Origin: Micropterix aruncella
Taxonomy: Eukaryota > Arthropoda > Insecta > Lepidoptera > Micropterigidae
Reading direction: 5' to 3'
Assembly (NCBI GenBank): GCA_944548615.1
Contig: OX155960.1
Span: forward strand, 13,775,072 to 13,839,071
DNA: 64,000 bases
This document shows positions 34,375 to 47,145 of this stretch, piece after piece. How positions within the stretch are numbered: position 1 is the first letter of the stretch; each line of letters begins with the position of its first letter. The position numbers were made by a program, and so were the translations under genes. Under the pieces are notes generated by a model. The model was not told the DNA's origin, made no database searches, and was given only the letters and a program-made list of their open reading frames with translations.

Positions 34375-34610
34375 AGGTAATTGTAATCTTTAATCGAAGA
34401 CTATGGCGGTTGTATGACATTATAGAAAGGTTCAAAAACGTATTTAACGTGTCGATTTTGAAGATCCCGATATTTCGGCGATGTTGCAACTGCGGTGGTC
34501 CAAGATAGACCGGATAAAGGTAGGGTAGACTGGACAACGTCGGTTGCATGATCGCCGTAACGTCGGGCGCTACAAAATTCAAACGGTAAATCGTGTTTAA
34601 CCCTTGAGGT
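34375..34610. repeat. Penelope-like terminal repeat fragment
   Basis: aatcgaagactatggcggtt then tgtatgacattatag, and gtcgggcgctacaaaattca at the far side, match the outer pieces of the 45-48 kb Penelope relics. Confidence 0.6.
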
Positions 34611-36084
34611 ACATATAAGTATTTAAAATATTATCATATATCATTTAAGAAAATAGATTAAAGATTTATATAAAATTTAAGGATCAGTTTAAAATAGTCA
34701 AAAGTTTGTCAAATTAAAACTAATAAACTTGGGTCAATATATCCGAAATTAGGTGCAAAACAGCACTACTGACGTATAGTATTGATGTTATAGAAAAAGT
34801 GTAGACGGCTGTCTTTATTGAAACTACTACTTTTCATATTGATATTCATATTGATATCACTCGAATATGTATGTATTGAGTGATATATCCAATACTACGC
34901 TCCTTCCTCCGTTATATCACTTACCAATATTTCAAGGTCTAATATCTAGGGAGCAGAGCACTTTCTATGATTAAATTTATTGTCGGTAAAATATATTATA
35001 ATTCTATAACGATTTGCCGTTTACTAAACATGTTATTGATCGCGATAGCGAATTAATATTATAACCTCGAGAACGAGAAATTATGTATGGCGTCAGACAA
35101 GGAGTACTAAAGACCTGGAGTCCTTACGATTATCGTATATTTTTAGGAATTAAAGATAACTTGTAAGGTCAGCGGTTTTAAAGCGAGTGTCTCTAGGGTT
35201 CAAATAGGGTATCAGGGATATTTATTGAAAACTTCCCTTACAAAAAAGGGTTCGCGCCTCTCAGGGGTTTAATATTATTTGAATTTAATTAATTATTACT
35301 AACTGAAACACGTCGAATTTGACGGTCATTTTATTGACCGTAATGTGTCAAAATTAAACTGTGTTCTACTATAATACGATTCTGGGTACGGAATATGTCA
35401 ATGCATTTTATCTATCGCCCGTTAGAGGGCTACTTGTTGACACTACAAAAAAAGTCGCGCCGTAAGAGGGCGCTATAATTTTGTATTTTTCTTTTTGAAG
35501 ACTGTTTTTATTTTTCTTTTTTGATGACTTTTTATTTTCCTTTTTGATGACATATCTACAGACCTAGAGCTTTTTTTGGCCCCTTAAACAAATTTTAAAA
35601 CCTAGCCGTTCTCTTAATTTGGCGGTTACTGCTAAAACACGTTTCAATTAATTATATAAATTGCAACCCCATCTAAACGCTGCCCGTTTAATTTGTGAAT
35701 ATCGTTTTTTTAATAGTTTTTTAAAATAAATTTTGAACTCTTTATTACCTACTTGCTAATAGTATTTTCTTATGTAAGACATTAATATAGAATACATACA
35801 ACTAGTTAAACAAAACGTGCAAGCCAGACTGTATACTCACCGTCAATACTTAGGTCCCAGCAAATTTTACTGTCTAATCAAAGCAATATAGTTTTTTTTT
35901 TAATTAATTAGGTTTTTCTACCTAATAATTTGTTCTGTTAGTCATGTACATTATATATTTATAAAATATATACATCGTCCAGAGTAACTAATTTTACCAA
36001 ACAATTGATGGTTTTGAGTTATTGGGCTGTTATTTTATATTTATTACTAATTTATACGTAAACCTCGATAAATATTATACATCT
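34611..36084. other. No gene seen; AT-rich intron
   Basis: No reading frame or recognised element; several short local repeats (ttttattttcctttttgatga near 35530) only. Confidence 0.55.
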
Positions 36085-36482
36085 ATATAAATAAAAAATC
36101 GGTTATCACCCCGACTTTCCCGGCAAGCAGACAAATTCCCTCAACACTCTTCCCCCTCCTCTCCATCCCCCCTTTAGTGTCCCCCTTCCCATCTCTCCCT
36201 AACTTGTCTCCCCTTCTCCTCCAACCCCTCTCTCCCTCCCCCCTTTAACCCCTCCTCAACCCCCTAAATAAATAACGGTAGTGGTAAATAAAAAATCGGT
36301 TGTGACACCCCAACTTTCCCGGCAAGCAGAACCCCCCCCCCCCTTCCCCCTCCCCTCCATCACCCCTTTAATATCACCCTTCCCTTCTATCCTCCCACCT
36401 TTCCCTCCACCCCTACTTTATCTCCCCTTCTCCTCAAACCCTTCTCTCCCTCCCCCCCTTCTACCCCTCCTCAACCCCTAAA
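36085..36482 (+). repeat. Pyrimidine-rich tandem duplication, about 190-bp unit
   Basis: aataaaaaatcggtt ... actttcccggcaagcaga introduces each of two units, both consisting of C/T-only runs with ccctcc and ccctttaa blocks. One strand is almost free of purines over 150-bp stretches. The 66-residue Pro/Ser frame is an artefact. Confidence 0.85.
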
Positions 36483-36794
36483 TATATATCGGTAGCTTAT
36501 TCAATGACGGGCGACTTTTACTACAGTGGAGGGAGAAATAAAGCCAATAATTGCATAAATATGGATATCGCCCGCCGCGAGTTGTCACAAGAGAAAACCA
36601 ACAAGTGGTGGTAATGGCGCCCCAGAGGTTAATTAATGGCCCATGTGCACGAGAACCTTTAGCTGCCAGTTAGGTTGGTAGCGAATGGTTTCGTGCAGCT
36701 TGGGCCACAAGATCCATTTTGTTCTCGGATCGGCTCAACCCACGATTCAGCTCCTATTTAGAAGCCGCCTCGCGCGGAAGGATACTTCGGGTAA

Positions 36795-37307
36795 TACTCT
36801 CGCGTCGCCAATCGGTTGTGCACTCTGACTAATTGCTGAAGGAGTCTGAAGACTATGGAAATATACTGTCTCCTAAGCAGCGGGGGTGGATATTGGCCTG
36901 TTGTGTTGCCACTCTTGAAATGACATTGAGCCAACCGATCCCGTGTGGCACTACAGGCAAAGGACGCCCAGGTCCGTGATAAATCCAAATTGAATTACTG
37001 CTGTAATACAACAGGTAGAGGCCGCAGAAGCGACTACGGACCCGTAACCAGTCGAGAGGACGGAGATATCCTGAAGGTTAACTCCAGACGGAGATATTCT
37101 ACCAAAGCTGGTAGTCAGGTGACCAGGCTGACCGTTGGATACCTTTCCTGGTGCCTCGCCGTAAGGCATTGGCCTCTAACATGCATGTTGGCGGAGCTAG
37201 AAAGTAGGTTGTCTTGTCTCTAAGTCTTCTACGTTCATCCCATGGCTGAGAGAACGATCACATATTGTTAAACCAGCCTGGGGTGACGGATTCGCCCGTT
37301 GTAGTCG
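36795..37307 (+). mobile_element. GC-rich retroposon family B, copy 5 (diverged)
   Basis: Contains ggtagtcaggtgaccag, gcgttggcctct-like and gacggattcgcccgttgtag blocks in plus orientation. It ends 53 bp before the donor side of exon 4, so it lies right beside coding sequence. Confidence 0.65.
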
Positions 37308-37359
37308 ACACTGCCCTACTGTCAGTTAGGTTAGGGAGGTTAGGTAGGTTAATACTTAC

Positions 37360-37621
37360 AATTTGAAGGTCTCGTCCCACTTGGGGCTGAGCGTGTGCGG
37401 TATGACGTTGGTGGCGCGGATGTACCGCGCTGGTAGGCGGCCGAGACTATCGCGCTGCTGACGTCCGTCGCGCCGCTTGAAGCTGAGCTTGAAGCCGCCG
37501 TGCTTGCGACGCTCCTCGTCGACGCTGCCGCCGCCGCCCGCGCCGCCCGACTCGGACGCGCGCGGCGACGCCGGCAGCGACGCCGGCTGGATGCCCAGCA
37601 TGCAGTACGGGTCGCTGAAGC
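37360..37621 (-). CDS. BAIAP3: BAIAP3-like exon 4 (C2 domain body)
   Basis: Acceptor ttacatcag, donor gtaagtatt; 262 bp = 2 + 86 codons + 2. It encodes FSDPYCMLGIQPASLPASPR, a Ser/Gly-rich insert, then KHGGFKLSFKRR, LPARYIRATNVIPHTLSPKW and DETFK. DPY is a C2 calcium-loop motif and TLSPKWDETF is the classic C2 strand before the next loop. The exon is strikingly GC- and CpG-rich between 37440 and 37620 against AT-rich introns. The Ser/Gly insert probably is a disordered loop. Confidence 0.95.
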
Positions 37622-37959
37622 CTGATGTAATAAGACACACACGCAATTATTCTACACAAGTGTGCAACACAGAATGCCCCGTCACCGATCAAACTCACGC
37701 GAAACCAATATTTGGATTATAGAGTCCTATAAAATATAGGACGAATCTTGAACTGGTGTCTTTGGATTAGACTACACCCTCGTCAGTGGCAGCATCTCTA
37801 TCGCATTTCACAATACTCCCAATCATAAAACGCTTCGATGTCCTAGAACCTAATGCCTACGTGACAATAGACTACGGCTCAAATACAAATGTATTTAGAA
37901 AATTCTGCTTTTAAGCGTATTTGTTTAAGCGTTTAGACCATTTAGACCATCACTATTTA
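37622..37959. other. No gene seen, intron 3 of those visible
   Basis: No frame or element recognised next to the acceptor of exon 4. Confidence 0.5.
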
Positions 37960-38545
37960 GACCATCATCCCTATAGTATATACATATATCGGATATTAAT
38001 GAAAGTTCTAGAATAAAAGGTTATTCAGAAATTCTGGTAACATTTTTTTGTTTTATTGTAGGTAGCTTAGATTATATATTTTTATTAAAGCTTATTTAAT
38101 CATTGTTCACCTTAATATTCTTTAATAATAACATTTAATTAGGGCTACCTTAAATAAAATGAATAAATTCTTCCCAGAATGTTTAAATTACACGATTTAA
38201 AAACTCTTGTTTTTAAACATATTTGAGTACCTGGAGCGTATTTATATAGTTGATAAATTGAATTTGTTTAAGCGCCGTTTTCTCGATAGGCCATAATCCC
38301 TATAATAAAGGTATAGGAAAATAGTGAAAGTTCAGCTATAAAAGGTTAAATAAAAATTCTGATAAGAAATTTTTTAATTATCTTTTTTTCTTATTAGGTT
38401 AATAACGCCCAAGTAAGTTTTAATAAAAAATAATAATTAGGGCTACCTACTACAATATAAATAATCTCTTCCCAGAATTGTTAAAAGACCCTTTTATTAC
38501 TGAATATTAATTAATGTCCGATATCTTTATTATAGGGATTTAAGC
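37960..38545. repeat. Inverted repeat with CCCTATA ends, possible MITE
   Basis: atccctatagtatatacata with cggatattaatgaaag on the left and, complemented, atccctataataaagatatc with ggacattaattaatat on the right. A third related piece (atccctataataaaggtata) is at 38287, so two elements may be nested. Confidence 0.5.
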
Positions 38546-38869
38546 CTACTAGGTAATAGACGTTAAAACAAATTTGATTCATGAGATATATCAATGCACT
38601 TCGGGCTTATACCCAAATGTGCTTGAAAACAGGAATGTCTAAATACCTTGTATATAATCAGTACCATAAAAAGTGGGTGCCAAATAAATTTTGAGCGATA
38701 GTGTATACATATTCCATGCCGTTTCCCTTCCTACATTCTCCTATATTTGTTAATTACTCAAAAAAAAAGATCAAGTGGCAACAGCTTTGTTCTTATAATT
38801 TTATTTTTATTTTTTTATTCAATTTTATTTTTAACGCATTAAAACCGTTACGAATTATGTTGCGCTATA

Positions 38870-39190
38870 GAAGTTGATGTGCTGCAGCGCCATTTGGTGG
38901 TGAGTTACAATAAAGATAATAGGCCGAAAATATTATGCGTTCTCAAGTGTCTATGTATACCAATTTTCATGGCGATCGGTTGTGCGGTATAGAAGTTGAT
39001 GTGTTGCAGCGCCATCTAGTGGTAAGTGACAAAAATGCGAATATCATAGAAACCTTCTCCGTGAAAACGTACATATATGTGCTAACTTTCATGGTGATCG
39101 GTCAAACGATTTCGGAGTCTATTAAGCTCGGACAGACGGACATACAGATATACCAACATCCATTTTTATATACATATATATAGATAAAAC
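38870..39190 (+). repeat. Interspersed repeat with internal duplication
   Basis: tagaagttgatgtg-tgcagcgccat-t-gtggt occurs at 38868 and 38988; followed by catggtgatcggtcaaacga and a run of tatatata. Dispersed-repeat style, family not recognised. Confidence 0.5.
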
Positions 39191-39769
39191 ACATACATTA
39201 TTATTATTTGATTTGGACCAAGACGATTTAATTCAACCATATCAGGCGTTGAAACCTTTGGAGATAGATGTGAAAAAGGTGCAGAAGTCGTAATGACAAA
39301 CACGCCAGCTTATATTTTGCCTGCTATACATTTATTATTACAATTTCTTATCGCCCAGCGCAGACGGTCCAGTTGTATAATTTATTCTCTCGGTTTATAC
39401 AGCGTCGCGCAACGAAACTGAAAATTTGAAATAGCGTAATGTGCACGAATAAACATTGGAAAATATATTTTATTGACGAAAGTGCATGTATACAGTATGT
39501 CATTTATGTCTTCATTAATTCGAGCATTATGCTTTCATTGCCTTTAATACGTACAATATACTTTGTAGGCTTCGTGGCCCAATCTCTAGTGCAGATGCAT
39601 AGTCATAGTAATAGTCATATTTTTATTAAATCAATAAAAGTACATAAGTACTGTGGAATCATTTTAAATTTGCTTGTTATTCACAACTTCATTACGTGTA
39701 CATATTATACTTTTTATATGTAATGGCAAGGCACCTTCGGATCAATTATAAAAATCAAAATTAAACAGA

Positions 39770-40400
39770 GTCAAATAACAAAAAAAAAATACCAATATTT
39801 TTCAGATATTCTAACAATTAGTTTTTAAAAATAGTCAATCAAAAATTTTAAAATAATCAGTTAATAAACAATAAGTTTTACAATAAAATCAACAATAAAG
39901 TAACAAAATACAGAACGAAATAGATTTCATAAATGGTAAATTATTGTTTTAAAATTAAGGCAGCCTTATCAAATTCATAAAAATTATATGGAGCATGCAT
40001 GGTTAGGTTTCTTTTATGCATTTCTTAAATGCAACCTCCTGAAGTATTTTAATTTCTGCTGGCAGCGAGTTGATTTTTTTAACCCCAAATATAAATAATA
40101 TTTCTGGTATAAAGAAAGCCGCACTTTGGGAATTAGAATTTTATTTTTATTGCGAGTCTTATGTTCATGCAGACTAGAATGCTTTTCATCGTTTTCCAAA
40201 TTTGCTTTCGCATAAATTAAGTACTGATATATAAATTCAGATTTAAAAGTAAACATTTATTTTTATTATGAAAGGTCGGAGCATAGTAATCGTCTCTTTT
40301 TAAGCCAAATATCGTCCTGAGAGCTTGCTTTCACAGTATAAAATTACGAGGGCTATCTGGTGCATTACCCCATGATTTGATACCATAAGCCATCTTCGTA
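39770..40400 (-). pseudogene. LINE RT C-terminal fragment
   Basis: Minus text KMAYGIKSWGNAPDSPRNFI, QALRTIFGLKRDDYYAP, then SEFIYQYLIYAKANLENDEK and HKTRNKNKILIPKVRLSLYQ. Same post-RT region as the 8.5 kb LINE but a different family. Frames broken, 5'-truncated at about 40400. Confidence 0.7.
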
Positions 40401-41306
40401 TGTGCATGCACAGTATGTGTTCGCATGCACAGTATGTGTTCATTGTGGCTTGTTATCTGGCTAGAAATTTGATTTTTCGTGTGGCATAAATAGCAGAAAA
40501 CAGTTCCCTCGTATATATCAACGAACGTAGCGGGGAGGGCTACTATCAACGGAAACTCGAACAGCTGTATTGTTCTCTGGGGTACGTGCCGTTTGAACAC
40601 CACCTGACGTTGTCATCGTATGAGCAGATGGGGCACAGTGAACATGCTCTTCTATTTATTATTTGATACTACGTATTTATTATTATTATGTGCTTATTAT
40701 TAGTATACTTACAACTGTATTAAGTGACTTCTTGACATGATATGATTATAACTGTTTTACATTTAATGTTAGCGTCCTATTAATCTGTATTTTCACGCCG
40801 TTTGTTCAGCATATCTAAACATGCATACTTTAGCACAATATTCGGTTTAGTGAGACAGTCTTCTAATTTTCGTTTTTTTTTTATTATTTAGTTTGGAAAA
40901 ACATTTAGGTTAAATTTTATAATTTTTTTGTTTTTTCTAAGTAAATAAATAAAATAAAATAAATGGAATGTCCGCTTGGAAGCAAAGTCAGTAATGTATC
41001 GCCGCATTTCATTGCGGCGATCTATATCCCATTCATCACTATCACTGTCACTATCCATCATTCTGTTTAATTATTTTATTGCTGTGAATTTTATAGGATC
41101 TTCAATTGCGTGGGCCGAAATGCTATCATTTTTTTTAGATATTCGTGATACTTATCGCATAAATTCCTACGTTTTGGATACAACGTAAATTCTCCTTATT
41201 CTTATCGATTAATGTCAATCATCAATCAATCGATCATTGATTTAATCGATTGATTGATAATTGACGATCATTGATTGATAATTAAAAACGTGATGACATG
41301 TTTTGA

Positions 41307-41708
41307 TTGATCACGAGGCCATAATTCCATGTTTGCTGATTTGTTTGAATACAATTTTTGAATGTGTGTCAAGAAATAAACTTTAAAGAATTACCTATTA
41401 GGTATAAGTATTGATCACGAGGCCATTATTCTATGTTTGCTGATTTGTTGGCATACAATTTTTTAATGTGTGTCAAGAAATAAACTTTAAAGAAATACCT
41501 ACCAGGTACAAGTATTGATTACGAGGCCATAATTCTATGTTTGCTGGTTTGTAAGCATACGATTTTTGAATGTGTCAAGAAATAAACTTTTAAGAGGTAC
41601 CTACCAGGTACAAGTATTGATGACTAGGCCATAATTCTATGTTTGCTGTTTTGCTTGCATACAATGTTTGAATGTGTGTCAATAAATAGACTTTAAAGAA
41701 GTACCTAC
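41307..41708 (+). repeat. Minisatellite, four units of about 102-104 bp, ending at a splice donor
   Basis: Units start at 41307, 41411, 41515 and 41617 (ttgatcacgaggccataatt). On the minus strand the donor of exon 3 (gtaggta) is repeated as cctg|gtaggta at the unit borders (complement at 41501-41502 and 41603-41604). Confidence 0.92.
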
Positions 41709-41803
41709 CATTTGCATCTTTTGCCTCCAAGCCATCCGCTTCTATGACGTGAACGGCTAGTACCACAGTTGGTGGACGCTCCGAGCCGGCTGCATGTAAT
41801 AAC
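41709..41803 (-). CDS. BAIAP3: BAIAP3-like exon 3 (start of C2 domain)
   Basis: Acceptor ttcttctag, donor gtaggtac; 95 bp = 1 + 31 codons + 1. It encodes LLHAAGSERPPTVVLAVHV then EADGLEAKDANG, the first beta strands of a C2 domain (pattern L-x-V-x-V-x-EA-x-x-L-x-AKD-x-NG). The glycine codon is split with the next exon, which starts FSDPYCMLGI, giving the canonical NG-FSDPY calcium-loop region. The donor lies exactly at the edge of a four-unit minisatellite (41307-41708) whose units repeat the donor sequence. Confidence 0.92.
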
Positions 41804-42149
41804 CTAGAAGAAATTAAAAATAAATACTTATACACGAATATCAGATTTAACATGACAGTCGAAATTTTCCAACAAGTGAGAATACCGATTTCTATTCTTA
41901 CTTTGTTTGGTGTCCCCTTCGCAAGACTCTGGAGCGATCTCCCAGCAAACTCTGTGTGTCTTATACGAAACTCTAGAATCATTCAAGACCCGTCGCAAAA
42001 AGTATTACTTTTCTAAGAAGTAACGAGTTTTTCCTTTTTCTCTCTCTCCCTCTCCCTATTTCATCTCCTCTGGCATTCTTAGTTTTAAAATATAGTACTC
42101 AGTGTTTAATTCTGTACCAAACTCCTAATTCCAAATCCCACAGTTCCGA

Positions 42150-42620
42150 CAAATTATTACGTGTGTATCGCGTCGTCATAAAGGACACACACACACATAA
42201 GCGAGTCGTGAACACCGCGCGTTCGCTTTGTTCGTTCGAGTTGAATCCTACCCGCCGTCGCATCATTGTCGCAAAATCGTCGACAAATTGGTGTGTGCTG
42301 ATTCTCGTACAAATTGGTGTGTGCTGTTTTGAGAATTGCGCGTGCGGTCCAGCATCTTCGCGGTCGAAGTTTGTGGAATCGAGTGGGAGCCAAGCAGCTC
42401 GTCATTCCGTCAGGTGCACTGATCGACCGTCGAAAAGTTGGCGATTTGTTGGCATTTGTTCCATCGTTCTGAAACGTCCATTTATCCCATAAGTCGACAT
42501 GCCGACACCGCCGATACCGAGTTTGTATTGCTTCAAACGCAGCCACAGGCTCAGAGAACACTTGAACGCACGCTCGTAAATTTTTTCTCTTCTTTCTTTC
42601 CTCTTTTCTTCCCTGCGTCA
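42150..42620. other. GC-richer island with frames on both strands, no gene recognised
   Basis: Unusually GC-rich for the window, with 109- and 154-residue frames on opposite strands and no recognised motif. acaaattggtgtgtgctg is tandemly duplicated at about 42280-42330. May be a retroelement leader or an exon of unknown type. Confidence 0.3.
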
Positions 42621-42695
42621 TTTGTTTATTTTTATTTATTTTATTTTATTTTATTTATTTATTTCATATTACATACATTTTCTAAGGTTACATAA

Positions 42696-43610
42696 GGAAA
42701 AGCAATTACTTTCTAATTAAATAAAGCGACAAGTTGATTCATAACAATCCCATGCAATCTGAGGCACGTCACACAACTAACTAGGCTTACGCCTGTGCCT
42801 AAAAGTGCGATTTAAGACTTTTTAAGGTTTAATATTGCGAGCTGACGTTAAAAGGTTCTTACTAGAGATTAGAGATTAGATATTAAATATTATTAAAGTA
42901 TGTATGTCCACAATATATTTAAAATCCATGTTTGTTTTACTCATAATAATAATAGCAATAGATAACTCATTCACATTTAAAATATTTTGAACAAATTAAA
43001 CCGCAATTGACAGTTCTTTCTCCGTTACAGAGCGCCCCAACTCAAATAGCCATTTATTATTTATAGTTTTATAACTCGGAATGTTATCTAATAATTTAAT
43101 GTGTTCATTTATTTTTTTGTACATTCAGGGTGCAGTGTATCAATCCTGTCTTTGTGCGAGCGATGTTTTTACCAGAGGTATATCAAAATTTAAACCTTTT
43201 CCAGCCATCGTAATTTTAATTTGCTGTGTGTGTAATTGATTTTTTGTAAATTTATGAAAATGAACGAGCAGCTGTTTAATGAATATCTGCCTTATATCAA
43301 GCATATGCAATTCATCGAACAGCTGTTCTAAACTACATCTGGAAGGTTTTTTATTACTTATTATTTGTTTATTATACATTATTATTTTACATTATAGATT
43401 ATTTATGTTTATTATACATTATTTATTGTTTATATATTTGTATTTATTGTTTTTTGCTGATGGATTTACATGTAGGGATTGATTATATACGTTGAATTTA
43501 TTAATAGTTTTACCTTATTTTAACAGCAAAACTAGTTGTTTCATTAGGTTAAGGTTAGCTGTAAGATATTGCTTCAAGGCAATTAGCTCGCCCATGTATT
43601 TAATCAAATT
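42696..43610. other. No gene seen; AT-rich with a terminal hairpin motif
   Basis: A minus-strand frame at 43140-43379 has no known motif. At 43558-43600 the text gtaagatattgcttcaaggc then aattagctcgcccatgt matches the 3' hairpin motif seen in SINEs and LINE ends here. Confidence 0.45.
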
Positions 43611-44330
43611 AATAATCATAATCATAATCATAAGTTTTTCTATTCAAAATAGTACAAAATCGTAACTGTTTGACGGCAATAATGCATACAAACGTACATA
43701 AATGATATAAAAATTAAATTATTGTGACATATAACGTGATATAAATCATCGAGGTAACCATTTTATTTCCAAGGGTCTTTGTCGTCTAGATAATCATTTA
43801 TTTTATAGTAGCCCTTTGAGTACAGCTTCTTCTTAATAAATGACTTAAATTGTATCACAGATAATTTTTCCATGTTTTCTGGGACTTTATTGTAGAAGCG
43901 TATACATTGCCCTTAGAATGATTTTGTGGTTTTTGAGAGTCGACTTTTATGGTCAGCAAGTTTATTTTTATTTCTAGTATTGACACCATGCCTATCAGAG
44001 TTTTATAAAAACATTTCTTTATTTTTATGCACATACCTACATTAAGTTTTCATAGATGTTAAAAGATGCAAGTGTCAAAATATTGATTTCTTTAAATTTT
44101 CGCGTAACGACTGTCTAGCACCTATTTTATAAATAGCGCGGATGGCTCGTTTCTGTAGTATAAATATTTTATCAGCGTCAGCAGCATGACCACACAGCAA
44201 GATGCCATACGACATCAAGCTGTGAAAATAGCTGAAGTAAACCAGCCTCGCGGTGTCTATATCTGTTAAATTACGTTTTTTTTACAGCATGTGCCGCAGA
44301 ACAGAGCCTGTCGGCCAATTTCTTAGTGTT
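43611..44330 (-). pseudogene. LINE 3' end, second copy
   Basis: Tail (ATAATC)n at 43611-43633 (plus-strand view), then the same 3' UTR and ORF as 8530-9178, extending further upstream to text resembling RNLTDIDTARLVYFSYFHSL. Frame-shifts in IFIL-QKRAIRA and at about 44085 make it dead. Confidence 0.8.
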
Positions 44331-44365
44331 AATTGTTTTATTATTACTATTATTAATATTATTAT

Positions 44366-44515
44366 ATGTTCTTGCTTGAATCCTTTGGCATTTCATCCCT
44401 AAATCGATCAACCCAGCTTATAGGGAATATCATGCCACAGACCCGCATTTCGAAGGCTTCAACCATTGTACGCAACGTGCCCTTAAGTGTTCAGCTTTCC
44501 ATCTCATATACGTAA
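44366..44515 (-). pseudogene. Fragment of an EN-RT LINE C-terminus
   Basis: Minus text TMVEAFEMRVCGMIFPISWV followed by DRFRDEMPK, matching the EAFEM-x-x-x-RM-x-x-ISW-x-D-R block of RTE-like insect elements. Single block only. Confidence 0.55.
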
Positions 44516-45280
44516 CTAAATAATTTTACCCTTACTTCGTCTTGAGTAACGTTTTGCAATAGTTTCGCTTTGTTTGTTTGTTTATAAAACTTTATTACAA
44601 GCACAATAGAAAACAACATAGAATGCCTATTGTTAAGTGGCAATATCTTACGACCATACCGTCAGGGTTATTGTGGGTAAATGTTTATGTAAGCAAATTA
44701 ATATATTACAATTGTAATTTTTGAAAAGAAGTAGTCATAATTAATGAGTACAATTACATCAAAACATAATAATGAAAATAAAACAGAAATTAATAACATA
44801 TGAAGACAACAGGGAAAAATAAGGGGATTGTCATTTTTTAGGGGAAATAGGTTAATGATAACACTTAAAAACCCGATGCATATAATAACGAATTATCTAT
44901 TTGGGCAGGGAAAAACGGGTTATCATAAAGATATAGAGATTTGAAATTGAAGTGACATTCTTCTTTTATAACCTGTTTTTTGGGATGTTCTCCTTTTTTC
45001 CTCTAAAAAATAGTGATCTTTTACCTTAATTTAAATGAATGCTTTACTTTTTCCATTTTTGACTATTTATTAATAAACTTAGATTTTTATTAAAAAGCTA
45101 TATGGCGTTTACTTCAAATTATGAATCTTTAAATGCTATCATCTCAAAACTGTATTTTTTGACAAACATTCTTTTTTTCCCTGTGGTCTTTATATGTCAT
45201 AATTAAAAAAAGGTACAATTATGTAGTAAACATAAAAAAAAATATATAACATATGTCAACTCATTATAAATAGGATATAC

Positions 45281-45845
45281 TTAGGTACCGCTTCCGCCAC
45301 TGCGTAGATTATAACGGTGGTGGGGGGCCGGGCTCGGAGCGCGGGAATGTTGAAAATCCGTCTTGCACACAACACTCACTGTATCCTGTTTTACGTCTTT
45401 GCGTTCGGCGTTCGGCGGCGGGAACATTTTAAGAAGAGGGTTCCACGTAGAAGAGAGTTTGTAACCGTCGTCTCTGTTAAAGTTCGGGGTTCTTCTTATT
45501 TCAATGGCTTCCCGGATCATGCGAGGAAAGTAGAATTGTTCTTTGGATAGCACAATGGGATTTTGAAGCTGCATCCAGTGGTTACTTCCGCTATCCGATA
45601 TATGTTCGCAGATCGCCCATTTTTCTCGCTGAACGTTTTAATCCCCACTACCGTTATAATCTACGCAGTGGCGGAAGCGGTACGCGGCCTACCGCAAAAC
45701 AACGGATTGACAGCTCTTCAGTCTACCCTGGACAACGGCGGCTGCAACGTCACCAAAACGTCGGGTGCTACAAATTTCACGCGGTAAATTCGTTTTCTAT
45801 CCTATTTATAATGTCAAACAACCGCGATAGTCTTCGATTTTATAT
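45281..45845. mobile_element. Penelope-like element relic with inverted terminal piece
   Basis: Minus-strand 45281-45640 encodes NPIVLSKEQFYFPRMIREAI and EIRRTPNFNRDDGYKLSS, the end of the GIY-YIG region. Directly abutting, 45640-45845 in plus orientation is the 3' terminal piece (gacggcggctgcaacgtca-like, tttcacgcggtaaattcgt). Head-to-tail inversion of terminal pieces is typical of Penelope-like elements. Confidence 0.7.
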
Positions 45846-47145
45846 ATGTCAACTCAATATCGAAGGGAGGAACGGGATATAAGGACAAGCTAGGAGAAGC
45901 TTGGGGAGGAGGGTATTCATACGTTAAGGAAATGTCACTAGATTTTTTAAACCCGATCAGGTTCTCAAATTTTCTTTGGGGAAAAGGCACATACTCCGTT
46001 CCATATTTGGGCCGCTTGCGCTGTAAATGACCTGGACATAAAAGTTGATGAATAGCCAGAAATAGATTTTCCTGAGAGCGTAATGGAATGCCGATACGGA
46101 ATGAATGATAAGAAAAATTGCTGCCGGCTCGATGGCAGACAAGGATTAAAAATGTATAACGAAAAAATGATTGTGCCAAATTCGCCAAATTCAAGTTTTC
46201 TCGGCTGCCATTTTTTGAAAAGTACGAAATTTCTTCAATGTATACGATATTCTTTTTTAAATTAGGATATTTATGAAATGTACGTTATATTATGATAATA
46301 CAGTATTTTATGAAACTAAAGGGATGGAACTCTAAATCAAATCAGTTCTTCCCATTGAAGAATAAAACCTATTGGCGGAAGATTTTTTGAAATCGGACAA
46401 AGCCGGCTAAAATTATTTATTTTGAACCCTAAATATAATCAGTTATTACCATTGACGGATAAAACTTATTCGCGAAAGAATTTTTCAAATCGGACAACGC
46501 GTTCTTTAGTTATCGTGCGTTCAAACATTTTAAAAGGTTCGTCTGCATTTATGACACAGATAAGGAACCTGAATGATTCATTGCCATAAAATAATAAATC
46601 ACTTTGGATATTTTTTTTTGAAACAGAACAACGTATTCTCGAGTTATCGTGCACACAGGCACACATAAATCAAATAGGTCTGTTTGTATGGAATATCCCA
46701 TTTATACCGTAGTTATGGGACCTCTAATATCACTTGTATTTCACATTAATATATAAAATCTATTGGCGAAAGAATTTTTCAAATTGGACTACGCTTTATC
46801 GAGTTAATATGTACATACAAAACATAGAAACTCGAGCACAACGAAATTTTGCATCCCGTCTGGGGTTATATATGCTTCGCAAAGCTTCAGTTGGCTTCAC
46901 GAATGCTTGATTATATAGGGAATTAGATTGCTCAAAACCGTACTACGTTTTCGTAGCTAGAATGTTACTACGAAACGCAACGTGTAGTTCCACAGTTCCA
47001 AAAATTGATTAATCCTCTCCTAAGTTCAGAAGCCTAATAGATCGCGTTCTAAACACGACTATAGGGTATTCTGTCGTAATAGAATAACAAACGAATTATA
47101 AAACCGAATTTTAAAATTAAGTTAATAATATTAACAAACGAATAT
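45846..47145. other. No gene seen; AT-rich dispersed repeats
   Basis: Three loosely repeated segments with attggcg-aagaatttttcaaatcgga (46365, 46465, 46760) suggest an old dispersed repeat. No frame of interest. Confidence 0.5.

Noticed and set aside
36281..36481. Pro/Ser-rich 66-residue frame
   Set aside because: Translation of the pyrimidine-rich repeat.
37447..37722. Alternative Arg/Ala-rich and Pro-rich frames over the C2 exon
   Set aside because: Shadows of a GC-rich coding exon; only the frame with DPYCMLGI joins neighbouring exons in phase.
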